Below are positions 34,120-41,558 of a stretch of DNA of 64,000 nt, piece after piece. Positions within the stretch are counted from its first letter, which is position 1; each line of letters begins with the position of its first letter. The DNA comes from Palsa-661 sp035535015 (lineage in GTDB: Bacteria > Actinomycetota > Acidimicrobiia > Acidimicrobiales > UBA8190). Below the pieces are notes generated by a model. That model was given only the letters and a program-made list of their open reading frames with translations. It searched no databases and was not told where the DNA came from. Where the stretch lies: the NCBI GenBank assembly GCA_035535015.1, contig DATLQU010000011.1, positions 1-64,000 of the forward strand. Direction: 5' to 3'. The position numbers were made by a program, and so were the translations under genes.

Positions 34120-34169
34120 GGCCCACGGTCCGGGGCTGATCGGTGGGGATGGGTGCCACCAAGGAAATG

Positions 34170-34202
34170 GGGGCCAGGAGAACGTATGCTGTCCCTGGCC
34201 CC
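34170..34202. terminator. Inverted repeat GGGGCCAGG / CCTGGCCCC
   Basis: Perfect 9-bp arms (34170-34178, 34194-34202) with a 15-nt loop, between the coiled-coil gene and the next small gene. It may be a terminator or an operator; no T-run follows. Confidence 0.4.
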
Positions 34203-34234
34203 AAGCTTGTCCGGCAGTAGTGAGGCGCGCCGAC

Positions 34235-34609
34235 ATGTCGATGTATAGCCAGCTTCTGACAGTGGCGCTCGAGGGCCAGACAGACCTCAAAGAGGAAGTG
34301 GCTGCGGGGGCTGCCATGATCCGCCTCATCCGATGCCGACAGCAGCTTCGATCCGCCACGCAGGTTGGAGATGAAGACGAGGAGGCGGTGACACAGGCCC
34401 GGAATTACTTTGCCTACGACGTGGCCCTTATCGAGTTGTGCAGGGTCGTGAATGTGGCGTGCGACGTCGACGAGTTTGAACATCCGGAGAAGGCGCGAGT
34501 TCGTTTGGAGGGCGTTCTGGCCGCGCGAGGTGTGTTGCTCGTTGGGGTCGACCCACCCGAGCCAGGGCAGCAAACCGAGATGACGCGACCATCCATCGCG
34601 CCCCGCTGA
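34235..34609 (+). CDS. Small protein of unknown function
   Basis: A 124-residue protein, predicted helical: SQLLTVALEGQTDLKEEVAA, AAMIRLIRCRQQLRSAT, EAVTQARNYFAYDVALIELC, then EHPEKARVRLEGVLAARGV. ATG 34235 is preceded by a weak GAGG, and the upstream open frame overlaps the previous gene. Codon use looks normal for the region. No family was recognised; the position suggests a link to the stress island. Confidence 0.6.
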   Translation: MSMYSQLLTVALEGQTDLKEEVAAGAAMIRLIRCRQQLRSATQVGDEDEEAVTQARNYFAYDVALIELCRVVNVACDVDEFEHPEKARVRLEGVLAARGVLLVGVDPPEPGQQTEMTRPSIAPR

Positions 34610-34841
34610 TGAGGGCGATCGTGTTCGGACTCGAGACGAGTACTTCGACGGAGAGGACAACACGATCCGGACAAGCCTCGGCTGGGCGCCGAATGTGGCT
34701 GAGGATTGGCAAGAACGGAAGTTCCGATCATGTTGGCATTCGATGTGGGCCACCAGTGGTGGTGTCGACCCGGTGGACCAATGACGATACCGCGGGCAAC
34801 CGGGGGATCCCCCTCCCCGCTATCCATCGAGTGACCAGCTC

Positions 34842-36323
34842 ATGACGGGAAAGCCGCCGAACGGAGATGGTGGTGTACGGGAGACACACATCTCCGTCCT
34901 GCTCTTCCTCGAGGAGAGGGTGGTCAAGATCCGGAAACCGCTGCGCTTGGACTTCGTCGATTTCTCCTCTTTCGACGCTCGCGCCAAGGATTGTCGGCGC
35001 GAAGTCGATCTCAATCGTCGTCTCTCGCCTGATGTCTATCTAGGAGTAGGGGAGATCACGATGGATGGTGAGGTTCTCGAACATTGTGTCGTGATGCGGC
35101 GCCTCCCGGCCGAACGTTCATTGGCGCGCCGGGTCAGAGAGAAACAAGTGAAGGTGTGGCAGGACGATCTTCGGGCGGTGGCGCAGACCCTTGGTGACTT
35201 TCATTCCCAGGCTGATCGGTCGGCCGAGATCTCGAGGGCGGCGACGGTCGAAGCCATAGGTCGTCAGTTCGATGCGAACGTCGAAGCGATGGAGAGGTTC
35301 GGCAGAGAGTCGCTCGATCCTGTACGTCACCAGGCGGTGGTCGAAGGTGTCCGGCACTTCCTTCAGGTGCGTGCCCCGATATTCTCGGGCCGCATTGACG
35401 GTGGGTATATCTGCGATGGCCACGGTGATCTCCAAGCGGGCGATATCTATTGCATGGATGACGGACCCCGGATTCTTGATTGTCTCGAGTTCAACGATGA
35501 GCTGCGCTACGGAGATATTGCCGCCGACGTGGCGTTTTTGATCATGGACTTGGAGCGGCTCGGCTTTCGCCCGGCGGCGGTCGAGTTCCTCCGCTGCTAC
35601 GAGGAGGTGGCCCGGGCACATGTACCTCGGTCACTCCTGCACTTCTATATCGCTCTACGGGCGTACGTGCGATGCAAGGTGGCGTGTCTCCGCCATGAGC
35701 AGGGTGACCCCGAAGCCGGAGGAGAAGCGGCACGACTCGTTGCCCTCGCCCAATCGCACCTCGAAAGCGCTCGGATCCGACTTGTGCTGGTGGGCGGCCT
35801 CCCTGGATCGGGCAAGTCCACTCTGGCGACCGCGCTGGGTGACGTGATCGGCGCCCCTGTCTTGCGGTCCGATGAGTTTCGCCGCCGGCTCGACGGGACC
35901 GCGGTGGGTTCGGCCGCGTCCGACGTGTTCGGTGGCGGGCGTTACACCCCGGATCGGGCGCAGAGTGTCTACGACGCCCTTCTTGAGACGGCACGGACGA
36001 GTCTGCAACGGGGTGATTCCGTGATTGTCGACGCCTCGTGGATTGACGCAACCCATCGTGACCAGGCGCGGAGGCTGGCAAAGGAAACCGCGGTGGATGT
36101 GTTCGAGATGCATTGCACCGCCCCTGCCGAGGTGACCGAGGGGCGAATCGAGGGGCGCCGTCGGAAAGGGAGCGACCCATCCGAGGCCACGGTTGAGGTA
36201 GCCCGGGCCATGAGGGAGATCGAGCAGCCATGGCCGTCAGCGGTCTCCGTCGACACGGACCGCCCTTTGGAACACGTGCTCGCGAAGGTTCTGGGACTCA
36301 TGGGTCTTCCCGGGAGGACGTGA
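34842..36323 (+). CDS. APH-like kinase plus AAA/P-loop kinase (Rv2004c-like)
   Basis: A 493-residue two-domain protein. The N-terminal half is aminoglycoside-phosphotransferase-like, with VVKIRKPLRLDFVDFSS, the catalytic loop ICDGHGDLQAGDIY and the metal loop ILDCLEFNDELRYGD. The C-terminal half (about 325-493) is a small-molecule-kinase P-loop domain with GGLPGSGKSTLA (around 331-342), VLRSDEFRRRL and VIVDASWIDATHRDQ. M. tuberculosis Rv2004c, in the DosR regulon, has this layout. The substrate is unknown. A half-site TGTCGACCC of the DosR-like box lies about 70 bp upstream, too weak to list. Confidence 0.86.
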   Translation: MTGKPPNGDGGVRETHISVLLFLEERVVKIRKPLRLDFVDFSSFDARAKDCRREVDLNRRLSPDVYLGVGEITMDGEVLEHCVVMRRLPAERSLARRVREKQVKVWQDDLRAVAQTLGDFHSQADRSAEISRAATVEAIGRQFDANVEAMERFGRESLDPVRHQAVVEGVRHFLQVRAPIFSGRIDGGYICDGHGDLQAGDIYCMDDGPRILDCLEFNDELRYGDIAADVAFLIMDLERLGFRPAAVEFLRCYEEVARAHVPRSLLHFYIALRAYVRCKVACLRHEQGDPEAGGEAARLVALAQSHLESARIRLVLVGGLPGSGKSTLATALGDVIGAPVLRSDEFRRRLDGTAVGSAASDVFGGGRYTPDRAQSVYDALLETARTSLQRGDSVIVDASWIDATHRDQARRLAKETAVDVFEMHCTAPAEVTEGRIEGRRRKGSDPSEATVEVARAMREIEQPWPSAVSVDTDRPLEHVLAKVLGLMGLPGRT

Positions 36324-36379
36324 TGCGGCAGGGAAACGCCCTACCTGACCGTGGGCACGTCCGAGTGGGAGATCCGCCG

Positions 36380-36610
36380 TCAGGTCGACGTGGGAACGGG
36401 CGGCGTGGGAACTGGGGGCGTATGGACGAAGTGCTCGACTGCGGCGTCGGGGCCGGGGTAGACGAGTCCAACGTGACCGTCATCAGACCACCTCACCAGA
36501 TACGGAGGAGCACCGTCCGCTCCGTGTACTTCCATGATCTGTCCGTCGCGATCGGGCTCGCTCACATGGTGCCCCTTCACGATCAAGCGGTCTCCGACAT
36601 CTGCCTGCAT
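36380..36610 (-). CDS. DUF1918 small protein
   Basis: A 76-residue DUF1918 protein, an SH3-like fold common in actinobacteria. The motif GDRLIVKGHHV, then DRDGQIMEVHG and PPYLVRWSDDGHVGLVYPGP, is nearly full family consensus. ATG 36610 has GAGGAGG 5 bp upstream. A Pro-Thr-rich tail follows the domain. Function is unknown. A DosR-like box lies 82 bp upstream. Confidence 0.88.
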   Translation of the reverse strand: MQADVGDRLIVKGHHVSEPDRDGQIMEVHGADGAPPYLVRWSDDGHVGLVYPGPDAAVEHFVHTPPVPTPPVPTST

Positions 36611-37098
36611 CGCGCTGCCTCCTCTATGAAGTTGCTCTGCCTCTATGAGATGCTCTGCGTCCACCATGTCACCCGGACTCCCGGACATCCAGGGTCGAAT
36701 GTCACCTCATCCCCGCCGGCGGCCCGGCTCTGGGCGGTCGACAGCCGGCTCGGAGTTCGGGTGGACCCGGGCGCGCCGTGGTGTATCGGGGATCGCCGGA
36801 TGCCGAACCGACAAAGGGGGTGGGAGGGCGCGCCGTCAGTTGCGGCGCCGTCATCGGTGCCGGGCGGTCGACCACCGGAGGGTCACCACGGGGCTGACCG
36901 ACGATCATCGGGATGCGCCGAGACACGGGTGCTGGTCGGGCCGAGCCGTAGCCCTTCGACCGGCCGGTGGTCGGGCGTGTGCCGATCTCTCAGGAGAACT
37001 CGCCTTTGGAGCTCGTGCCAACGTGGTTTGGAGGAAGATCGTGTGCTCACGAGACCATCTGCTACGACGATCATGGTCATGGCCGTGGAGGTGTGGTG
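36611..37098. other. Divergent region between DUF1918 and ADH
   Basis: Contains the DosR-like box of DUF1918 (36692-36705) and GGAGG before the alcohol dehydrogenase. A poor match to the box, AGCCCTTCGACC, occurs near 36950. No coding region is supported. Confidence 0.4.
36692..36705 (-). promoter_or_regulatory. DosR-like box upstream of DUF1918
   Basis: On the gene strand the site reads GTGACATTCGACCC followed by TGG, 82 bp before ATG 36610. It is nearly identical to the phosphoribosyltransferase site. Confidence 0.6.
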
Positions 37099-38115
37099 AT
37101 GCCCGAAACAATGGAGGGCTGGGCCGTTGACGTTCCTGGGCCGATAGAGACGAGTCCCCTCCGGCGTATTGAGCGCTCGGTTCCGATTGCCAGACGAGGG
37201 CAGATCCGGATCAGTGTCCATGTCTGCGGCGTGTGTCGCACCGACCTGCATTTGGCCGAGGGCGACCTCACGCCCAAGCATCACCTGGTCATACCCGGAC
37301 ATGAAGCGGTGGGATCGGTGGACCAGGTGGGAGAGAACTGTGCTCGATTCGAGGTCGGCGACCGGGTCGGAGTGCCATGGTTGGCTCGTACGTGTGGGAC
37401 GTGCCGGTTCTGCGCGGCCGGACGCGAGAATCTCTGCACCGATCCGCGATTCACCGGATGGGACCGTGACGGGGGCTATGCGCCCTATCTGGTCGTTGAC
37501 GAGGGGTACGCCTACCGCGTGCCGGACGCCTTCAGCGACGAAGAGGCGGCACCACTGCTGTGCGCAGGGATCATCGGCTATCGAGCTCTGCGCCGATCCA
37601 GGTTGCCGACCGGGGGGCGACTCGGAATCTACGGCTTCGGCGGGTCCGCCCACCTCACGGCGCAAATCGCCATCGCCGAAGGAGCGCGGGTGCACGTATT
37701 CAGCCGGGCCGTCGAAGCACGTGCACTCGCCCTGCAACTTGGTGCCGCGAGCGCCGGTGACTCGAATGATCCGGCGCCCGAACCGCTCGACTCCATCATT
37801 CTCTTCGCACCCGTCGGCGATCTTGTCCCCCGGGGGCTAGCGGCGCTCGACCGGGGCGGGACCCTTGCCATTGCCGGAATTCACCTCTCCGACATCCCCG
37901 CCCTCAACTACGCGGAGCACCTGTTCCAGGAGCGATCCCTGTGCAGTGTGACGGCCAACACCAGAAGCGATGGCGAAGAATTTCTGGCTCGGGCCGCCGC
38001 AATTCCGGTGCGGGTGTCGACCACGCCCTACGCGTTCGACCGAGCGAATGATGCCCTGGAGGACCTCGCTCGCGATCGGTTCACCGGTGCCGCCGTCCTC
38101 GTCAATTCCGGATGA
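37099..38115 (+). CDS. Zinc-dependent alcohol dehydrogenase (AdhA-like)
   Basis: A 338-residue medium-chain dehydrogenase. Catalytic zinc ligands are in CGVCRTDLH, GHEAVG and the later Cys of LLCAGIIGYRAL; the structural zinc site is CGTCRFCAAGRENLC (about 95-110). The NAD(P)-binding turn is GIYGFGGSAHL. The LARTCGTCRFCAAGRENLC and FTGWDRDGGYA region matches the AdhA/alcohol dehydrogenase-P group. GGAGG precedes ATG 37099. With the aldehyde dehydrogenase at 30 kb it could form an alcohol/aldehyde couple, but they are not in one operon. Confidence 0.92.
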   Translation: MPETMEGWAVDVPGPIETSPLRRIERSVPIARRGQIRISVHVCGVCRTDLHLAEGDLTPKHHLVIPGHEAVGSVDQVGENCARFEVGDRVGVPWLARTCGTCRFCAAGRENLCTDPRFTGWDRDGGYAPYLVVDEGYAYRVPDAFSDEEAAPLLCAGIIGYRALRRSRLPTGGRLGIYGFGGSAHLTAQIAIAEGARVHVFSRAVEARALALQLGAASAGDSNDPAPEPLDSIILFAPVGDLVPRGLAALDRGGTLAIAGIHLSDIPALNYAEHLFQERSLCSVTANTRSDGEEFLARAAAIPVRVSTTPYAFDRANDALEDLARDRFTGAAVLVNSG

Positions 38116-38191
38116 GGCGCAGAGACAATTGACCTCAAGACGTAGGAGGCTCGGACATATCGGCCTCAGATCCTCGGCGTCGGCTGATCCT

Positions 38192-38608
38192 CTAACGAAT
38201 GATCAGGACGGGAAGGTGACCAAGGTGGAGAACCTTGTGGGTGTTGCTGCCGAAAAGGAGACCCTTCAGGTCACTCAGACCCCGGGCGCCCATGACGATC
38301 ACGGAGGCTCCACAGTCGTGGGCCTCGTCGAGGATCTCGCGCGCGACCAGATTCGGCAGCGAAGATCTGACCGTCCCGCTCGCCTTTGCCCCCGAAGCCA
38401 CCAGGGTGGCGACCGCATGGTCGACGAGAGCCGAGGCCCCCTCGTTGTCCTCGCGGGCGATGAAGCCGGCACGTCCGACGAAGTCACCTTCCCGGACGTG
38501 GACGATTCGGACCGTGGCTTCGTTGAGCTTCGCCAGTTCGGCCGTTGCGACCAAAGCCTTCGTGTCGTGCTCAGAGCCATCGAGCGCGGTCAGGATGGTT
38601 TCGAACAT
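38192..38608 (-). CDS. Universal stress protein (UspA family)
   Basis: A 138-residue Usp-fold protein with the N-terminal ILTALDGSEHDTKAL and the ATP-binding signature MGARGLSDLKGLLFGSNTHKVLH (G-x2-G-x9-GS) followed by PVLIIR. ATG 38608 is preceded by AGAGG. ATP-binding Usp proteins restrain growth in hypoxic mycobacteria and several belong to the DosR regulon. A DosR-like box lies 61 bp upstream. Confidence 0.92.
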   Translation of the reverse strand: MFETILTALDGSEHDTKALVATAELAKLNEATVRIVHVREGDFVGRAGFIAREDNEGASALVDHAVATLVASGAKASGTVRSSLPNLVAREILDEAHDCGASVIVMGARGLSDLKGLLFGSNTHKVLHLGHLPVLIIR

Positions 38609-38641
38609 GCGGTACCTCTTTCTGCGTGATCCACAGTCCAC

Positions 38642-39128
38642 GTTCCCCCAATTCCCCGTGGCGTGTTAGAGCCAGAAGTCCCTACCTTTCAACCGGTGCT
38701 CACCGTCGAGGACTCCCGGTACCCGGGATTCTTGAGCGGTGTCCGTGTCGTCACCATCGGTGGGGCGACCCGCTCTCACGGCCCGGTCGAGTCGGCGGTC
38801 CGGTGACGAGGCCGTCAATGGCGGCACCGGGTACAGCATTCCAGGACGGAGCCGGCCGGGTCGGCCAGGGACGGCGTTCCCGGTCGGCGCCCACGACCAT
38901 CCGACAGCGGTTCGGTGACCACTCCATGGAACGGGATCTTCTGACTCATCACCTGGCACCACGACGGCGACCGGTCCATGATGACCGGACGGCCGCCGGG
39001 CCCTGTCCGGGTGGATAATGGGTGGACCGAAAGAGACGCCTGCCGGCGCGGGCGGGGCAAGGGCGATGCCGTGACGGATCCCGGCCCATGAGCTGTCGGG
39101 TGCCGTCGATCGAGAAGGGTTGACACCG
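38642..39128. other. 490-bp gap
   Basis: Apart from the DosR-like box at 38669-38682, no feature is recognised. Short ORFs on both strands are Arg/Pro-rich and unlike known families. Confidence 0.45.
38669..38682 (-). promoter_or_regulatory. DosR-like box upstream of UspA
   Basis: On the gene strand the site reads GGGACTTCTGGCTC, 61 bp before ATG 38608. The left half is perfect GGGACTT; the right half is degenerate, so this is one of the weaker members. Confidence 0.45.
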
Positions 39129-39430
39129 ATGGCCACGATGCGGTTCAACCACATGGAGCTGTTGTTCCCCCGGGGAACCCTGACGGCGCAGTGTCGTGAC
39201 GACGTCGACACGTTCTATTGCGGGGTGCTCGGCTCGGATTCGCTCGACCCGACGTGGTCGGGCAGTCGTGTCACCTGCTGCGTCTTGACGACGGACAGTT
39301 CATTCTGTTGGCCGAGGGGGACGAGCCGATGGCGTCGCCGGGCTACGACCATCAGGGACTCTTGATGGAGAGCCGGGCCGAGGTGGACTCGGTGCGGGGG
39401 GACTGTCAACGGTTCCACACCCTCGCATTC
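39129..39430 (+). pseudogene. VOC/glyoxalase-like fold, frameshifted
   Basis: ATG 39129 gives MRFNHMELLFPRGTL and DDVDTFYCGVLG; from about 39240 another frame gives DVVGQSCHLLRLDDGQFILL, then AEGDEPMASPGYDHQGLLME. Together this is the first two thirds of a vicinal-oxygen-chelate protein. A frameshift near 39236-39251 and loss of recognisable sequence after about 39420 indicate a broken and probably truncated gene. Confidence 0.6.
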
Positions 39431-39650
39431 TTCCTTCACCCTTCCTCCTCCCTCGATCCCCGCCGGTCGAGCCCCGCCTCAGCCGTACCGCCAACGGCGC
39501 GACGACTGGGTGTGTTCAAATGGGTACGGTACGCGAGTAGTCATCGGTGACGGTGGAGAGCGAGCGCCGGGCGGGGGAAGATTGAGCTGGCGACGGTGGG
39601 CTCAGGGCTTCCGGCCACCGACTCGCTCCAGTGACGGGGAACAACATCAC

Positions 39651-40633
39651 GTGAGTGTTCGTTACCGCGCCAGAAGCGTGCTCGGCGTCACGGTCGCGGG
39701 TGCGGTGTTGCTGCTGGGGATTGCCTCGGTGGCGTCGGCCAAGGCCGTCGTCGGTTCCCCGAAGTGGTGTGCCCATCACGCCAAGCTGGCCAAGGCGCTT
39801 CCCTCGTGCCGTGCCGGGACCGGGAGCGGCGGTGGCACGGGGAGCGGCGGGAACCCGGCGGCCATGACGGTGCAGGTCGACCCGAACCCCCTCGTCGAGA
39901 CCGACGCCGGGTTGGTGGTGGCCGTGGTCCGGTGCACAGCTCCGCGTCGTTCGCCGGTGACGCCGTGCTCGTCGATTCCTCGCAGCTCCAGGCGGCCTGT
40001 GGTGGGGCGATCTTCTTCATCGACCTGCAGAACACGGCGACGACGGCCAACCCGACTGTCGGCATCGACAACATCGAGACAGTCGTCGACCACGACGGCA
40101 ATGCCACCGTCGTGGTCGACGCCAGCGGCTGCGCCCCCGGTCCCAGCGTGATCTCCGCCGATCTCGTCGTCGCCCCCTTCTTCACCGCCCTGACCACCCT
40201 CGCCGTGGGACCGCCGGCCGTCTCGGTGCCCGGCGTCACCGGATACCCCACCTCCAGTGGAACCATCGTGTCGGGAGAAGTGGAGACCGGCGACACCGCC
40301 GCCAGCGGGGACTCCGACGTCTACGCCGTGTTCGATGTGGAGACCGACCCGGTCTACGCCGAGCAGACTGTGGAAATCAGCTCCGCCCAACTCGAGGGCC
40401 GTTGCCTGGGCGGGTGGTTCTGGGGTGGTGCCCTGGCCCCGATCAACGGTGTCGGTGTGAACATCGGTGGGCCCGAGCAGTCCGTCCTCGACGACGACGG
40501 GAACGCCCTGTTTCTGTTCATGGGGATCTCGTGTGCGGCGGGGGAATCGAACGTGATCGGCGACGTGATGGCCGGGACGCACCCGACCTACGGGACGACT
40601 TTCACCGTCGACCCTCCGGCCCCCACCATCTGA
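39651..40633 (+). pseudogene. Secreted protein with duplicated domain, frameshifted
   Basis: GTG 39651 starts a signal peptide (SVLGVTVAGAVLLLGIASVA, then ASA cleavage). After MTVQVDPNPLVETDAGLVV the frame shifts near 39925-39933 and continues SSASFAGDAVLVDSSQLQAA and on to 40633. Two homologous halves are visible: DSSQLQAACGG with DHDGNATVVVDASGC, and ISSAQLEGRCLGG with DDDGNALFLFMGISC, each ending in a T-L-A-V or T-F-T-V strand. Each half has two conserved Cys residues, likely a disulfide. No family was recognised. One base restores the whole reading frame, so a sequence error is possible. Confidence 0.6.
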
Positions 40634-40657
40634 GCCTCACCCATGCCTGAGCGACGG

Positions 40658-41530
40658 CTAGCGTCGGCGGGCGACCACCGCCACGTGGGCCTCGATGAGG
40701 GTTTGGGCCGGGACGGATTCCGCCGCCAGGTCGTCCATGAGCGCATCGAACGTCTCGGAATCGATCAGGCCCTGTGCCACCGCGCCCGATCGCGCCAGGG
40801 CGAAGCGCTCGATGAGAAAGCGTCGGCCGGGATCCTCGGGAGTCGACGGCCCGTACGACGCCTGGGGAATCACCAGGACGGCGGTCACCGCGAAGCCTCC
40901 CGCATCGAGGATGCCGGCCAGTTTGCGGCCCACCCGCCGATCGCCCCCGCCCGCTTCCTGCATGGTGGTGAAGACGTCGCGCAGACGCCCGAAGGCGGAC
41001 GAGATCTCGGGGTAGGTGATCGACAGGGAATCGTCGACGTCGACGATGCAGACGACGCCGTTGGGGCGCACCACCCGGGCGAGCTCCGACGTCACTTCGG
41101 TGTGATCATGCAGATGCTGGTAGAGGAAGCGGACGACGGCGGCGTCGAATGTGGCGGCCCCGAAGGGGAGGCAGTGGACGTCACCGCCGGCGAACACGGC
41201 CGTCCCCGTTCCCGCCGGCCAGCCGACGGTTCCCAGGTCAGTGCCCATGGCTTGGGCCGCCTCCAGCTTCTCGAAGTCGATATCGGTGCCCACCACCCGG
41301 GCGTCCATGCCGCCGGCCAGCTCGTGGGCCACAGGCCCGAATCCGGTCCCCACGTCGAGGACGCGCCATCCGGCCTCGATCCCGAGGACGTTGAGCAGCG
41401 CACGGCGCGGTGCCGCGGTGGCCAGCGTCTGGACGAGGAGCCAGCGGTCGCGCACATCCGGATGGGCTTCCAGATAGCGGGCCGTCACCTGGTCGAGGCT
41501 GGGCCACGGTGCGGACTCGAAACGCGTCAT
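40658..41530 (-). CDS. SAM-dependent methyltransferase
   Basis: A 290-residue class I methyltransferase. SAM-binding motif I is VLDVGTGFGPVAHEL (around 57-71), the acidic loop is VVGTDIDFEKL, then GDVHCLPFGAATFDAAVVRF and ARVVRPNGVVCIVDVDD. The N- and C-terminal helical caps are typical of small-molecule methyltransferases of the UbiE/antibiotic type. It runs opposite to the secreted protein gene, ending 24 bp from its stop. The substrate is unknown. Confidence 0.85.
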   Translation of the reverse strand: MTRFESAPWPSLDQVTARYLEAHPDVRDRWLLVQTLATAAPRRALLNVLGIEAGWRVLDVGTGFGPVAHELAGGMDARVVGTDIDFEKLEAAQAMGTDLGTVGWPAGTGTAVFAGGDVHCLPFGAATFDAAVVRFLYQHLHDHTEVTSELARVVRPNGVVCIVDVDDSLSITYPEISSAFGRLRDVFTTMQEAGGGDRRVGRKLAGILDAGGFAVTAVLVIPQASYGPSTPEDPGRRFLIERFALARSGAVAQGLIDSETFDALMDDLAAESVPAQTLIEAHVAVVARRR

Positions 41531-41558
41531 CGTCTGTCCCGGCCAGGCAGAGTGGGGA

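Noticed and set aside
34758..34771. DosR-like site before the APH/AAA gene
   Set aside because: Only the right half (TGTCGACCC) fits; the left half has several mismatches, so it is not listed as a site.
38815..39126. Minus-strand ORFs in the 38.6-39.1 kb gap
   Set aside because: Short, basic and without recognisable motifs; starts are not supported.
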